Assembly: GCA_026184435.1 (NCBI GenBank)
Contig: CP046447.1
DNA length: 64,000 nucleotides
Direction: 5' to 3' (one strand)
DNA from: JAADFF01 sp013153035
GTDB taxonomy: Bacteria > Coprothermobacterota > Coprothermobacteria > Coprothermobacterales > JAADFF01
Every line of letters begins with the position of its first letter. Positions within the stretch are counted from its first letter, which is position 1. The position numbers were made by a program, and so were the translations under genes. Below the pieces are notes generated by a model, which saw only the letters and a list, made by a program, of their open reading frames with translations, did not search any database and was not told where the DNA came from. Shown here piece by piece: positions 1 through 10,179 of the stretch.

Positions 1-2
1 CG

Positions 3-1274
3 GAACCACAAACAATGGAACTTAAGGCCAATCTCGCCATACCTGTTGTTGTTGATGGTGAGATTATCATGCTCCTTAACCTTGACAACTTAGAAACACC
101 TACAGCGTTTGATGATATGGATATATATCTTGCCCAAACCATGGCAACCTATCTTGCTTCGTCATATGAACTCATAACCAGACAGAAAAAGATAGACAGA
201 CAGGAACTACTCCTTGCACATTTGACAATGTTTGCCGAAACTCTCACCGATGAACGGTACATAAACAGTGTCATTAAAAATACCGGTGGGTTAACCCCCG
301 AAAGCCTATTCAATCAATTTAAGTCTATTATGAAAAACGCCGTCATGACATTCCACCCATACCTTACCAAGTTTGCATATACAGAAGATGGAGTTCCACT
401 TGATAGGCATATTGAAGATTTACCAGAGGAATTAAAAGATGTCATAGAAGTTACAATCGATGAAGCTGTAGAAAGAAGCTATGTAATCAGAAGTTACAAG
501 GAGTATCACATCATTGCCATACACAAGATGTTCTGGTTTGACCACAAACGCTATCACTTATACATAGTGGCCGTACGAAAAAATGATGTGTGGACAGAAA
601 GTGATGTTAGATACCTCCTATCTGCTGCCAACTCTGCAATGCTATTTGTAAAAAATCTCAAGTATCTCTCCGACATCAAAGAGATGCAAAAAGAAACTAT
701 GCTTATGCTAGGCAAGGCTCTTGAATTTAGGGACATGGAGACCAAAGGACATACAGAACGCACAGCGTATTACACAGAACGTCTTGCCAGAGCACTCGGT
801 TTCAAAGATATTGAAGGCATTATCTGGGGTGCATATCTTCACGATGTAGGAAAAATTGCCATACCCGACTATATACTTCTTAAACCGGGAAGGCTGACCA
901 AGGAAGAATTTGAAATTATGAAAAAACATGTTATCTATGGCTATCAGCTTGTTAAAGGCATAAAGGGCATCCCAGAGACAACCCTCAATGTCATTAGATA
1001 TCACCATGAAAAATGGAACGGCACAGGATATCTTGAAGGTTTAGCAGGTGAAGACATTCCGTTTGAGGCTCGAATCTTTGCCGTTGTCGATGTCTTTGAT
1101 GCCCTAACATCACCACGTCCATATAAAGAGCCATGGCCCGTAGAAAAAGCCCTGTCCCACATAGAAAAAGAGGCTGGCAAACACTTTGACCCCTATATTG
1201 CCGAGACATTTATGGACCTCATAGCAAACAAACATATGCTTGAAGACTTTGCCGCCTTACACTCCAATAAGTAA
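3..1274 (+). CDS. HD-GYP domain protein, 5' end outside window
   Basis: The reading frame is open to the left edge, and alignment with the next four genes shows that roughly 270 N-terminal residues are missing, so this is a window truncation and not a broken gene. What remains is the end of a GAF-like sensor region, a variable linker domain and a C-terminal HD-GYP domain. The HD-GYP domain shows GHTERT, HDVGK, KHVIYGY and YHHEKWNG, the metal-binding set of cyclic-di-GMP phosphodiesterases, but the GYP proline is replaced (GTGYLEG). It is the first visible member of a five-gene tandem array and lies 56 bp before the next copy. Cyclic-di-GMP hydrolysis is inferred from the family. Confidence 0.9.
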   Translation, partial: EPQTMELKANLAIPVVVDGEIIMLLNLDNLETPTAFDDMDIYLAQTMATYLASSYELITRQKKIDRQELLLAHLTMFAETLTDERYINSVIKNTGGLTPESLFNQFKSIMKNAVMTFHPYLTKFAYTEDGVPLDRHIEDLPEELKDVIEVTIDEAVERSYVIRSYKEYHIIAIHKMFWFDHKRYHLYIVAVRKNDVWTESDVRYLLSAANSAMLFVKNLKYLSDIKEMQKETMLMLGKALEFRDMETKGHTERTAYYTERLARALGFKDIEGIIWGAYLHDVGKIAIPDYILLKPGRLTKEEFEIMKKHVIYGYQLVKGIKGIPETTLNVIRYHHEKWNGTGYLEGLAGEDIPFEARIFAVVDVFDALTSPRPYKEPWPVEKALSHIEKEAGKHFDPYIAETFMDLIANKHMLEDFAALHSNK

Positions 1275-1330
1275 AGTAAATTTATATATCTTTCCACTAA
1301 CCCCAAGGTTTACAATGATAAAGGGGAGCT

Positions 1331-3421
1331 ATGGAAAATATAGAAGATGTCTTTTCACATAAAAACTGGGAATATATATTTAACAATCTTATTAAGGGCA
1401 AAAGCAGGCAGGAGATAGAGGACTTTGTACTGACACAGATAGAAAATGCCTTTGATGATATTGACGGCTGTGTTATCTCAAGAAATGTCGAAAGCGCCGA
1501 CATGCTCTATGTCACTGCAGCCCATGGCACATATAGTAAATATCTTCATCATCAGCTCAGCCGAACCGAAGGGCTCTCCGGTTATGGGCTCATCCACAGA
1601 AAGGTCTATGCGGTTAATTCATTTCACGAAATTCCTGTAGGTATAACCATATATGGAGATTCATTCACAGAAGTTGATAGGGTTCTCGTCATACCCCTCA
1701 TACCAAAGCATGGACTTCTATACAATCCTACCAAGATACATGCAGTTGTCGTACTCCACAGAAAAAACAAAGATTTTACAGAAGAAGAAGTCAGCCGTGC
1801 CCGTCAGCTATCAGAACACTATGGATACCTTTTAGACATCTACTATGCCACAAACCTCATGTTTTCTATGAGACATATAGAAGAGATGGGAAGACAGATG
1901 ATCACAGATGTCACATCTAATATACGCTCTATCAGAGAATTTATGAACACATACCTTGAAAAAGCCATACAATATATTGGCGGTGCCGAGGCAGGTTCCC
2001 TCCTTATAGAGGTGCCCGGTGGATTTAAATTTATTGCCGTGTCAGGATATCCCAAAGGACTTCTTGACATGCCTCCCATAAGCAGGAAAAACCATCTAAG
2101 GTGGTACTACTATGGTGAGAATAAAATGCGACAGGGAATTCCTCGTATACTGACACCATCAGTAATACAAGCCCTTATGAAAGAGGATGTTGTGGCCAAA
2201 GAGAGCAAGAACACACAGCGTATACAATCATCACTTGGTATCCCCATTGTTGGAAGAGGTCGTGTCGTACTGTTTATCAACCTTGATAGTTTCTCTTCAC
2301 CTGTGGCATTTGATGATACAGACATAGAGTTGGCAAAGCAGATGGGAACATATTTCACTGCAGCCTATGAGATACTCATGGACCGTGTCCGTATAGAGAA
2401 GAGAGATATTGTCATATCACGGCTAAATAACCTTGCTGAAAGACTATCCAATGAAGAGCATAAAAATGAAAACTCTTCCATCAGAAAAATATTCATCGAT
2501 GTGGTAACAGATGGTCTTGAAATATTAAAACCACATACTATTGTTTTCATAAGGGAAAAATACATAGACAGACCACTATTTATAGGAGAAAAAGACGAAA
2601 AGCTCCAAAAAAAAGTGCTTACCCTTATCCCCATTGCTAAAATCAACAGATATGCCATCGGCATACACGGTAAATACAATCTTCTCATTGTACATAAAGA
2701 CATACTTGCTGATAATGAACACATCAATATTTTCATTGCCCTAACCCGAGAGGATATATGGAGCAGAGCCGATCTTGATTACATATTCTCCATTATCAAT
2801 TCTGCCATTATATACCTGAAAAACATCTTATACCTGAGGGCTATAGGTAAAACCCAAGAAGAAACATTGAAAATGCTAGGCAAGGCACTGGAAATGCGTG
2901 ACATCGAAACCAAGGGCCATACGGAGCGCACAGCCCTACTGACCAAAATTCTTGCCAAACATATGGGCTTTAAAGATATGAAAGGTATTATGTGGGGAGC
3001 CTACATACACGATATAGGCAAGATAGCCATACCCGATAGGATACTGCTGAAACCAGATAGACTAACAAGAGAGGAGTTTGACATTATTAAGAGGCATGTG
3101 ATATATGGATATGACCTTATCAGGAACATAAAAGGATTACCTGAGACAACAAAAAATGTTGTGCTATATCACCACGAACGATGGGACGGTACAGGTTATA
3201 TGAGAGGCATAGGTGGTGAAAACATACCACTTGAGGCTCGTATATTTGCCGTTGTCGATGTTTTTGACGCCCTCATCTCCGAAAGACCTTATAAAAATCC
3301 TTGGTCTCCCGAAGAAGCCATGAAAGAGATAGAGAAAAATGCCGGTACCCATTTTGATCCCCAAATTGTCCAAGTCTTCCTGAAAATAATACCCCAATAC
3401 CTACAAACACTCAACATATAG
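1331..3421 (+). CDS. GAF-like sensor / HD-GYP phosphodiesterase (array copy 2)
   Basis: A 696-residue soluble protein with no signal peptide or membrane segment. Residues about 15-175 and 190-360 look like two GAF-type sensor domains; a third small alpha/beta region follows, then the HD-GYP domain from about residue 510 with GHTERT, HDIGK, RHVIYGY and YHHERWDG. The GYP proline is methionine here (GTGYMRG). The ATG at 1331 follows AAAGGGGAG at good spacing. Its HD-GYP DNA is clearly diverged from copies 3-5, so it has not shared in their homogenisation. Predicted cytoplasmic cyclic-di-GMP phosphodiesterase; the sensed signal is unknown. Confidence 0.88.
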   Translation: MENIEDVFSHKNWEYIFNNLIKGKSRQEIEDFVLTQIENAFDDIDGCVISRNVESADMLYVTAAHGTYSKYLHHQLSRTEGLSGYGLIHRKVYAVNSFHEIPVGITIYGDSFTEVDRVLVIPLIPKHGLLYNPTKIHAVVVLHRKNKDFTEEEVSRARQLSEHYGYLLDIYYATNLMFSMRHIEEMGRQMITDVTSNIRSIREFMNTYLEKAIQYIGGAEAGSLLIEVPGGFKFIAVSGYPKGLLDMPPISRKNHLRWYYYGENKMRQGIPRILTPSVIQALMKEDVVAKESKNTQRIQSSLGIPIVGRGRVVLFINLDSFSSPVAFDDTDIELAKQMGTYFTAAYEILMDRVRIEKRDIVISRLNNLAERLSNEEHKNENSSIRKIFIDVVTDGLEILKPHTIVFIREKYIDRPLFIGEKDEKLQKKVLTLIPIAKINRYAIGIHGKYNLLIVHKDILADNEHINIFIALTREDIWSRADLDYIFSIINSAIIYLKNILYLRAIGKTQEETLKMLGKALEMRDIETKGHTERTALLTKILAKHMGFKDMKGIMWGAYIHDIGKIAIPDRILLKPDRLTREEFDIIKRHVIYGYDLIRNIKGLPETTKNVVLYHHERWDGTGYMRGIGGENIPLEARIFAVVDVFDALISERPYKNPWSPEEAMKEIEKNAGTHFDPQIVQVFLKIIPQYLQTLNI

Positions 3422-3482
3422 TATAATAATCCACCTCAACTGGTATATGTGCTACAGTAATTTAGAGGGAAGGGAGGATTAC

Positions 3483-5567
3483 ATGTTTAGGGAACTAAAA
3501 AATTTCCGATACGAAGTATGGGAAAGCATACTTGATGACCTTATCAATCATCTTATAAAAGAAAAAGCAGAGAGAGAAATCGCCTCTGCTATTGGTAGTG
3601 CTTTTGAAAAAGTAGATGGCTATACATTTGTCAGGTATATAGCCCACGGTCATAGACTACATGTCACAGTAGGAGAGGGCTATTACAGCATATATCTTCA
3701 CGATGAGGTAGATGAAAACGAAGGGCTTATAGGATACAGCCTTAAAACATTGCAACCCTATTATGTGAACGGACCATCCATGATACCAGCCGGTGTCAAA
3801 CCCTATGGAAAACGCACTATTACAGACAGAGACAGCTATATGATTATTCCCCTTGTGCCCAATAGACAGGTCCTAACAGACACCAACCTTGTTAAAGGGA
3901 TTGTTGTATTACACCGTAAAGCCCTTCCATTTACCGATGATGACTTAACAAAAGCCCAAGTGCTTTCTAAGAGATTCGGTTACATTTTAGATATATACAA
4001 TGCCACCAAGCTAATTAAAGAGGTAGAGAAGATAGAAAAGTTAGGAGAGTCAATTATACATGAAGCACTGGGCAGTGTATCATCTCCATATGAGTTTTAT
4101 AGTAAGCACCTTGAAAGCATTGTAGAAGCCATTCCATCGGCAGAAGGTGGTTCTCTACTGACAGAAACACCAATGGGTTTCAAATTCTTGGCCATACACG
4201 GATTTGAACCAGAACTACTCGCCATTCCACCACTTGATAAAGAATGTCACTTAAACTGGTATCATTACGGTGAAGAGAATCTTAGGAAGGGTGTTCCCCG
4301 TATTCTTACCAGAAAACAGATAGAAGCCATCATAGCCTATGACAAAGTCGCCAATGATAGTCCCAAAACCCGTATTATTATGTCGACTATGGCCATACCC
4401 GTTGTTCACGATGGCAAAGTCGTGCTATTTCTCAACCTTGACAACTTTACATCTCCTGCAGCATTCGACGAAAATGATGTATTTCTTGCCAAGAAACTCA
4501 GCATGTATCTTGCCAGTGCATATAGCATACTTGAGGAAAAACTAAGGGCCACCCAGAGGGCAAACATTATCAATGAGCTTCACTATCTATCAGATGCCAT
4601 GGCCACAGGTGCCATATCTAAAACGGCATCTACCCAAGAAACACTGGAAAGTGTCTTTGTCGATGTACTCAAGGAAGGCAAAAAAATACTGTCCCCTCAG
4701 TGGACATACATCTTTTCCGACAGTTTCGAATACATAGAATCAGACCTTGATGAAGAAAAACAGCAAAAGCTCAAAGAGAGAATAAACAAGATGCTCAAAG
4801 AAAACAAGACCCTCTGCACATGTGAAAACCTTAGCCTACTCCTTATCCCCTACACCGTCCAAACAGATAAACATTCCTTCACCATCTACGTCGCTATGGC
4901 CAGAGATCTACCTTGGAGTGATATCGATATCAGCTATATCAAGTCTATCCTCAGCGGCGCTACTGTCTATATGAAAAACCTCTCTTACCTCAGGGCTATC
5001 TACAAAACTCAAGAGGAAACTTTGAAACTCCTCGGTAAAGCCCTTGAGGTCAGAGATATTGAAACTAAGGGACACACTGAACGCACTGCTAACCTTACCC
5101 GCCTCCTCGCTCAAAAACTTGGATTTACAGATATCAAGGGTATTGTTTGGGGCGCCTACCTCCACGATATCGGTAAGCTTGCTATCCCCGATAAAATTCT
5201 TCTCAAACCCGGTAAACTTACACCTGAGGAGTTTGAGGTTATCAAGTCCCATGTCGTTCATGGCTACAACCTTATCAAGCATATTGAGGGTCTCTCTGAA
5301 ACTACCAAGAATGTTGTTCTATACCACCATGAAAAGTGGGATGGCTCCGGTTATGTCCATGGCCTCAAGGGTGAAGATATCCCCCTTGAAGCCCGTATCT
5401 TTGCCATCATTGATGTCTACGATGCCCTTATTTCTGAAAGACCCTATAAGAAACCTTGGTCATCTGACAAGGCCATACAGGAAATTAAGAAAGGGGCCGG
5501 TTCTCACTTTGACCCCAAGGTTGTAGAGGCCTTTGAAGAGGTTATTAAGAAAAGGGAACATATTTAG
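3483..5567 (+). CDS. GAF-like sensor / HD-GYP phosphodiesterase (array copy 3)
   Basis: A 694-residue paralogue. An in-frame start exists at 3447, but the ATG at 3483 has GGGAGG just upstream and begins like copy 5 (FRELKNFRY against LEELKNFRY), so I use it. It has the same layout: tandem GAF-like regions, a linker alpha/beta region and a C-terminal HD-GYP with GHTERT, HDIGK, SHVVHGY and YHHEKWDG; the GYP motif reads GSGYVHG. From 4851 the DNA becomes nearly identical to copy 5, and from the HD motif onward to copy 4, while the N-terminal two thirds are diverged. Synonymous codon choice also changes there, with ATC/ATT replacing ATA for Ile. Confidence 0.9.
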   Translation: MFRELKNFRYEVWESILDDLINHLIKEKAEREIASAIGSAFEKVDGYTFVRYIAHGHRLHVTVGEGYYSIYLHDEVDENEGLIGYSLKTLQPYYVNGPSMIPAGVKPYGKRTITDRDSYMIIPLVPNRQVLTDTNLVKGIVVLHRKALPFTDDDLTKAQVLSKRFGYILDIYNATKLIKEVEKIEKLGESIIHEALGSVSSPYEFYSKHLESIVEAIPSAEGGSLLTETPMGFKFLAIHGFEPELLAIPPLDKECHLNWYHYGEENLRKGVPRILTRKQIEAIIAYDKVANDSPKTRIIMSTMAIPVVHDGKVVLFLNLDNFTSPAAFDENDVFLAKKLSMYLASAYSILEEKLRATQRANIINELHYLSDAMATGAISKTASTQETLESVFVDVLKEGKKILSPQWTYIFSDSFEYIESDLDEEKQQKLKERINKMLKENKTLCTCENLSLLLIPYTVQTDKHSFTIYVAMARDLPWSDIDISYIKSILSGATVYMKNLSYLRAIYKTQEETLKLLGKALEVRDIETKGHTERTANLTRLLAQKLGFTDIKGIVWGAYLHDIGKLAIPDKILLKPGKLTPEEFEVIKSHVVHGYNLIKHIEGLSETTKNVVLYHHEKWDGSGYVHGLKGEDIPLEARIFAIIDVYDALISERPYKKPWSSDKAIQEIKKGAGSHFDPKVVEAFEEVIKKREHI
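4851..5549 (+). repeat. Homogenised HD-GYP 3' segment, copy A
   Basis: This segment matches 9155-9841 with no difference that I can see over the first 305 bp and only scattered changes after that. It matches 7199-7694 almost as well. The flanking parts of the same genes are far more diverged, which points to gene conversion between neighbours. Confidence 0.85.
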
Positions 5568-5612
5568 AACGTAAACTCACTAAATTATATCGGTATAAAC
5601 AATTACAAGTTG

Positions 5613-5618
5613 TATAAT
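5613..5618 (+). promoter_or_regulatory. -10 element (TATAAT) for a leaderless start
   Basis: A perfect TATAAT ends six bases before the ATG at 5625, so transcription would begin at or next to the start codon. There is no Shine-Dalgarno sequence between them, unlike the other four array genes. No good -35 box is visible. Confidence 0.5.
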
Positions 5619-5624
5619 AAATGC

Positions 5625-7703
5625 ATGGAAAAGTTAATAGGATTTTCTCAAGATAAATGGAACAGTTTTGTCAACGAAAATATTAAAAACAAAACACGTT
5701 CAGATTTCGAGGTTTTTGCCCTCCAAAGAATTATTCATAACTTTCAACCTGTAGACGGTGCTGCGTTCATTCGATTTATTAATAGCGCAAAAACGCTTAT
5801 GATAACAGCAGCATTAGGCTATCTGAAAAACGCTTTATATACTGAGATTGAAAACCCCGACAGCATAATTACATCTTTAACCAAATCGATAATTATTAAT
5901 AGCAAAACACCTATTCCTTCCATATTAGAACCATACTTTAAACAGATAGGATTAACGGAAGAAATACTAATTATCCCTATAGTTTCAGAAAACCCTATAA
6001 CTCCTCAACCACATAACCTTAAAGGATATGTAGTTATACAAAGAACTAATCAACAATTCAGCAAAGACGAACTTCAACTTACTAACACTCTTAGCAAGGA
6101 ATATGGTACTCTTTTCGATGTATTTGACAGCACAAAACTACTAATATATGGAAATGAAATTAGCACATTCGGTGAACAACTTATAAAAGAAGCCACAGAC
6201 TACAGAGGTTCTGTATACGACTTTTTTACGCGTAACATCGATAATATTATAAATCTTATACCTAATGCTCAAGCAGGTTCTACTTTAATAGAAACCCCAG
6301 CAGGTTTCAAATATCTTGCTATTAGTGGATATACAAAAAAACTTTTTCAACTTCCACCAATTCCTAGACAAAATCATGTCAAATGGTACTATTATGGCAA
6401 TAAGCGTATGAGAGATGGCATACCACGAATCCTTACAAGAGAGAAAATAAAAGAGATTGTACAAACAGATATAGTAGCAAAAACAAGTCCTTTAACCAAA
6501 GAGATACAAGTATCCCTGGGTATACCAATAGTACACAATAAAGAAGTAGTATTATTTATCAATTTAGAAAACTTTGATTCCCCTTCTGCATTCGACGATA
6601 ACGATATTATTCTTGGGCAAAAGTTAGCATCTTATCTAGTAGCTTGCCATCAAATACTGATACTAAAAGAGAAAGTAGAAAAAAGAGAAATAATCATTGC
6701 ACAAACGAATGAAATGTCAGCTAGTTTAGCACAATCGCAAAAAAATCAAAACTTAGAGAACGTAGATCAGACAATGTTAGATTTATTCATAAACAATATA
6801 TCTATCCTGAATCCCCATATTGTAATGATATGGGCAGAAGAGTCTGATAGAATTATCGCCTTCCCCGATGATACAAAAGAAGAAATTATTAGAGAACTCA
6901 AAGAACATATAACCAATCTTATTCCTTACATAAAACTAAATAAATATGCCATAGGCACTTTTCACGGAAAAAATCTACTTATTATCCACAAAAACATACC
7001 ATTAAAGAAAAATCTACATGTCTCTTTATACATCGCTCTAACAAGAGAACTACCATGGAGCAGTATTGCTTTAAACTATATTAACTCCACAATCAGTAGT
7101 ATCACAATATACGGCAAAAATCTTATGTACCTTAAAACGATAAATACTACCCAGGAAGAAACCTTGAAAATGTTGGGGAAAGTTCTAGAGGCTAGAGACA
7201 TTGAAACTAAGGGCCATACTGAACGCACTGCTAACCTTACCCGCCTACTCGCCCAAAAACTTGGATTTACAGATATCAAGGGTATCGTCTGGGGCGCCTA
7301 CCTACACGATATCGGTAAGCTTGCTATCCCTGACAAGATTCTTCTCAAACCCGGTAAACTTACACCTGAGGAGTTTGAGGTTATCAAGTCCCATGTCGTT
7401 CATGGCTACAACCTCATCAAGCATATTGAGGGTCTCTCTGAAACTACCAAGAATGTTGTTCTATACCACCATGAAAAGTGGGATGGATCCGGTTATGTCA
7501 ATGGCCTCAAGGGTGAAGATATCCCCCTTGAAGCTCGTATCTTTGCCGTTGTTGATGTCTATGATGCCCTTATCTCTGAAAGACCCTATAAGAAACCTTG
7601 GTCCCATGATGAGGCTATACAGGAAATTAAACGCTCTGCTGGTTCCCACTTTGACCCCAAGGTTGTAGAGGCCTTTGAAGAGGTTGTCAAGGAAAAGAAA
7701 TAA
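5625..7703 (+). CDS. GAF-like sensor / HD-GYP phosphodiesterase (array copy 4)
   Basis: A 692-residue paralogue. I choose the ATG at 5625, giving MEKLIGFSQDKW, because it aligns with the starts of the other copies; an in-frame TTG lies 15 bp earlier. No ribosome binding site is visible and a TATAAT lies directly upstream, so the mRNA may be leaderless. The sensor part is the most AT-rich and most diverged of the array, while from about 7199 the DNA switches to the near-identical HD-GYP segment shared with copies 3 and 5. Motifs GHTERT, HDIGK, SHVVHGY and YHHEKWDG are intact and the GYP motif is GSGYVNG. This is a diverged sensor on a conserved catalytic domain. Confidence 0.88.
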   Translation: MEKLIGFSQDKWNSFVNENIKNKTRSDFEVFALQRIIHNFQPVDGAAFIRFINSAKTLMITAALGYLKNALYTEIENPDSIITSLTKSIIINSKTPIPSILEPYFKQIGLTEEILIIPIVSENPITPQPHNLKGYVVIQRTNQQFSKDELQLTNTLSKEYGTLFDVFDSTKLLIYGNEISTFGEQLIKEATDYRGSVYDFFTRNIDNIINLIPNAQAGSTLIETPAGFKYLAISGYTKKLFQLPPIPRQNHVKWYYYGNKRMRDGIPRILTREKIKEIVQTDIVAKTSPLTKEIQVSLGIPIVHNKEVVLFINLENFDSPSAFDDNDIILGQKLASYLVACHQILILKEKVEKREIIIAQTNEMSASLAQSQKNQNLENVDQTMLDLFINNISILNPHIVMIWAEESDRIIAFPDDTKEEIIRELKEHITNLIPYIKLNKYAIGTFHGKNLLIIHKNIPLKKNLHVSLYIALTRELPWSSIALNYINSTISSITIYGKNLMYLKTINTTQEETLKMLGKVLEARDIETKGHTERTANLTRLLAQKLGFTDIKGIVWGAYLHDIGKLAIPDKILLKPGKLTPEEFEVIKSHVVHGYNLIKHIEGLSETTKNVVLYHHEKWDGSGYVNGLKGEDIPLEARIFAVVDVYDALISERPYKKPWSHDEAIQEIKRSAGSHFDPKVVEAFEEVVKEKK
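7199..7694 (+). repeat. Homogenised HD-GYP 3' segment, copy B
   Basis: This is the shortest of the three near-identical tracts. It starts at the first HD-GYP metal-ligand helix (GHTERT), where identity with copies 3 and 5 rises abruptly after a diverged sensor region, and it runs to the last codons of the gene. Confidence 0.8.
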
Positions 7704-7786
7704 CACAACCCTATCTTCTACCCTTCTTCTTGTTCACAATTATCGTTCATTCTTGTTGTAATATTTAGTAAGAAAGGAAGATCTGT

Positions 7787-9880
7787 ATGTTAGAAGAATT
7801 AAAAAACTTTAGATATGACACATGGAGAAAATTACTCAACAACCTGATAAATAAGGCCACCATAGAAGATGTCGAAAAAGAAATATCTCGTATCATAGCA
7901 AATTCTTTTGAAAGAATAGAAGGATACGCTTTTATTAGACATATAGAACACGGGCACAGATTACATGTCACCGTCGCCGAAGGCTACTATAAAAGGTATC
8001 TTCACGATGAAATACCAGAACACGAAGGATTAATAGGACACAGCGCAAGGACTAAAAAACCCTATTATATCAATGGTCCTTCCATGATTCCACACGGGGT
8101 AATACCATTTGGAGATAGAGAAATTACAGATGCAGATAGCTACATAATTATCCCTCTTATACCCGACACTCAGATACTGGAGAGCACCAATAATATAAAG
8201 GGCTTTGTTGTATTACATAGAAGAAACCTACCATTTGGAGAAAAAGAGTTGGAAATAGCACACGACCTATCGTTGAGATTTGGGTACATACTGGATATAT
8301 ACAACGCAACAAAACTTCTCAAAGACACTGAAAAGGTAGAAATGATAGGAGAAACTATCATCCATGAGGCTCTGGGAAATGTGTCTTCTCCAAACAAATT
8401 TTACAGCAAGCATTTAGAGAATATGGTCAATGCCATACCATCCGCAGAGGGAGGTTCACTACTGGCGGAAACACCTATGGGTTTCAAAATCATAGCTATA
8501 CATGGCTTTGAAGACTATCTTTTAAATATTCCACCATTTGATAAAGATGTCATCTTACACTGGTACCACTACGGCGAGGAAGACCTTAAAAGGGGTATTC
8601 CCAGAACACTAACAGAAAAACTCGTAAGAGAAATAATCAAAACAGACAAAATAGCCCAAATTAGCCCCAAAACAAGGCAAATAAGATCCACCATGACAAT
8701 ACCCATTGTCCACGATGGAAAGATTGTTTTATTCATAAATCTTGACAGTTTCAGTTCACCTGTAGCATTCAACGAAAATGATATTTTTATAGCGAAAAAG
8801 CTTAGCATGTACCTCGTAAGTGCCTACAGCATACTCGAGGAAAAGTTAAGAGCCAAACAAAGAGAAAACATAATAACAGAGCTGCATCACCTATCTGACG
8901 CCATGGCAACAGATAGCATATCCAAAACAGCATCTCCTCAGGAGGCATTAGAAAACATATTTATAGATGTGCTGAGAGAAGGAAAACATATACTCTCACC
9001 TAAATGGACCTATATCTTCTCTGACAACTTTGAACATATAGAATCAGAGCTTGATGAAGACATGGAAAGGATACTTAAAGAAAAAACATTGGAAATGTTA
9101 GAAAACAATCAAATAACATACACAGGATCAAACTTCTGCCTACTCCTTATTCCTTACACCGTCCAAACAGATAAACATTCCTTCACCATCTACGTCGCTA
9201 TGGCCAGAGATCTACCTTGGAGTGATATCGATATCAGCTATATCAAGTCTATCCTCAGCGGCGCTACTGTCTATATGAAAAACCTCTCTTACCTCAGGGC
9301 TATCTACAAAACTCAAGAGGAAACTTTGAAACTCCTCGGTAAAGCCCTTGAGGTCAGAGATATTGAAACTAAGGGACACACTGAACGCACTGCTAACCTT
9401 ACCCGCCTCCTCGCTCAAAAACTTGGATTTACAGATATCAAGGGTATTGTTTGGGGCGCTTACCTACACGATATCGGTAAGCTTGCTATCCCTGACAAAA
9501 TTCTTCTCAAACCCGGTAAACTCTCCCCTGAAGAATTTGAGGTTATCAAGTCTCATGTTATTCACGGCTACAACCTCATCAAGCATATTGAGGGTCTCTC
9601 TGAAACTACCAAGAATGTTGTTCTATACCACCATGAAAAGTGGGATGGCTCCGGTTATGTCCATGGCCTCAAGGGTGAAGATATCCCCCTTGAAGCTCGT
9701 ATCTTTGCCATCATTGATGTCTACGATGCCCTTATTTCTGAAAGACCCTATAAGAAACCTTGGTCATCTGACAAGGCCATACAGGAAATTAAGAAAGGGG
9801 CCGGTTCTCACTTTGACCCCAAGGTTGTAGAGGCCTTTGAAGAGGTTATAAAAGAGAAAAACAGGAAAGATAAATATTGA
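7787..9880 (+). CDS. GAF-like sensor / HD-GYP phosphodiesterase (array copy 5)
   Basis: A 697-residue paralogue and the closest relative of copy 3 along its whole length. The ATG at 7787 follows AAAGGAAG. Tandem GAF-like sensor regions cover about residues 15-360, a linker domain follows, and the HD-GYP domain has GHTERT, HDIGK, SHVIHGY, YHHEKWDG and the altered GSGYVHG. The last third of the gene is nearly identical in DNA to copy 3. It is the last gene of the array; the next gene downstream is pyrB after 470 bp. Predicted cytoplasmic cyclic-di-GMP phosphodiesterase. Confidence 0.9.
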   Translation: MLEELKNFRYDTWRKLLNNLINKATIEDVEKEISRIIANSFERIEGYAFIRHIEHGHRLHVTVAEGYYKRYLHDEIPEHEGLIGHSARTKKPYYINGPSMIPHGVIPFGDREITDADSYIIIPLIPDTQILESTNNIKGFVVLHRRNLPFGEKELEIAHDLSLRFGYILDIYNATKLLKDTEKVEMIGETIIHEALGNVSSPNKFYSKHLENMVNAIPSAEGGSLLAETPMGFKIIAIHGFEDYLLNIPPFDKDVILHWYHYGEEDLKRGIPRTLTEKLVREIIKTDKIAQISPKTRQIRSTMTIPIVHDGKIVLFINLDSFSSPVAFNENDIFIAKKLSMYLVSAYSILEEKLRAKQRENIITELHHLSDAMATDSISKTASPQEALENIFIDVLREGKHILSPKWTYIFSDNFEHIESELDEDMERILKEKTLEMLENNQITYTGSNFCLLLIPYTVQTDKHSFTIYVAMARDLPWSDIDISYIKSILSGATVYMKNLSYLRAIYKTQEETLKLLGKALEVRDIETKGHTERTANLTRLLAQKLGFTDIKGIVWGAYLHDIGKLAIPDKILLKPGKLSPEEFEVIKSHVIHGYNLIKHIEGLSETTKNVVLYHHEKWDGSGYVHGLKGEDIPLEARIFAIIDVYDALISERPYKKPWSSDKAIQEIKKGAGSHFDPKVVEAFEEVIKEKNRKDKY
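9155..9841 (+). repeat. Homogenised HD-GYP 3' segment, copy C
   Basis: Partner of 4851-5549 and 7199-7694. The match to the first of these begins at the TACACCGTCC block and is unbroken to about 9459. The tract ends a few codons before the stop, where the three genes diverge again. Confidence 0.85.
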
Positions 9881-10179
9881 ACAACCATACTCAAGGGATT
9901 GTCTTATAAATGATCCTTCAAGCACAACATGCTCAAAACTTATACTTAACTATTCTAAAAACTTGCATATTTTATAGAGATGAAACTTCTTAATGCATAA
10001 AACACTTGGTCCGCAAGGTACCCATATGATAAAATAACATCTTCCGCCAAAAATATCAGAGGGCAATATTTTGCATACTATAAGATTTTTGGGGTAGGAG
10101 ATTATTATAGCACGGAAAACCCTCAAAAAATACCACATAGACAAAATTTTTTCTTAACACACATTTTGCATTTCGTGGA

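Noticed and set aside
5044..5526. A long second-frame ORF inside HD-GYP copy 3 that recurs in copies 4 and 5
   Set aside because: It is preserved only because the DNA of the three copies is nearly identical; the sequence is low-complexity and absent from copies 1 and 2.
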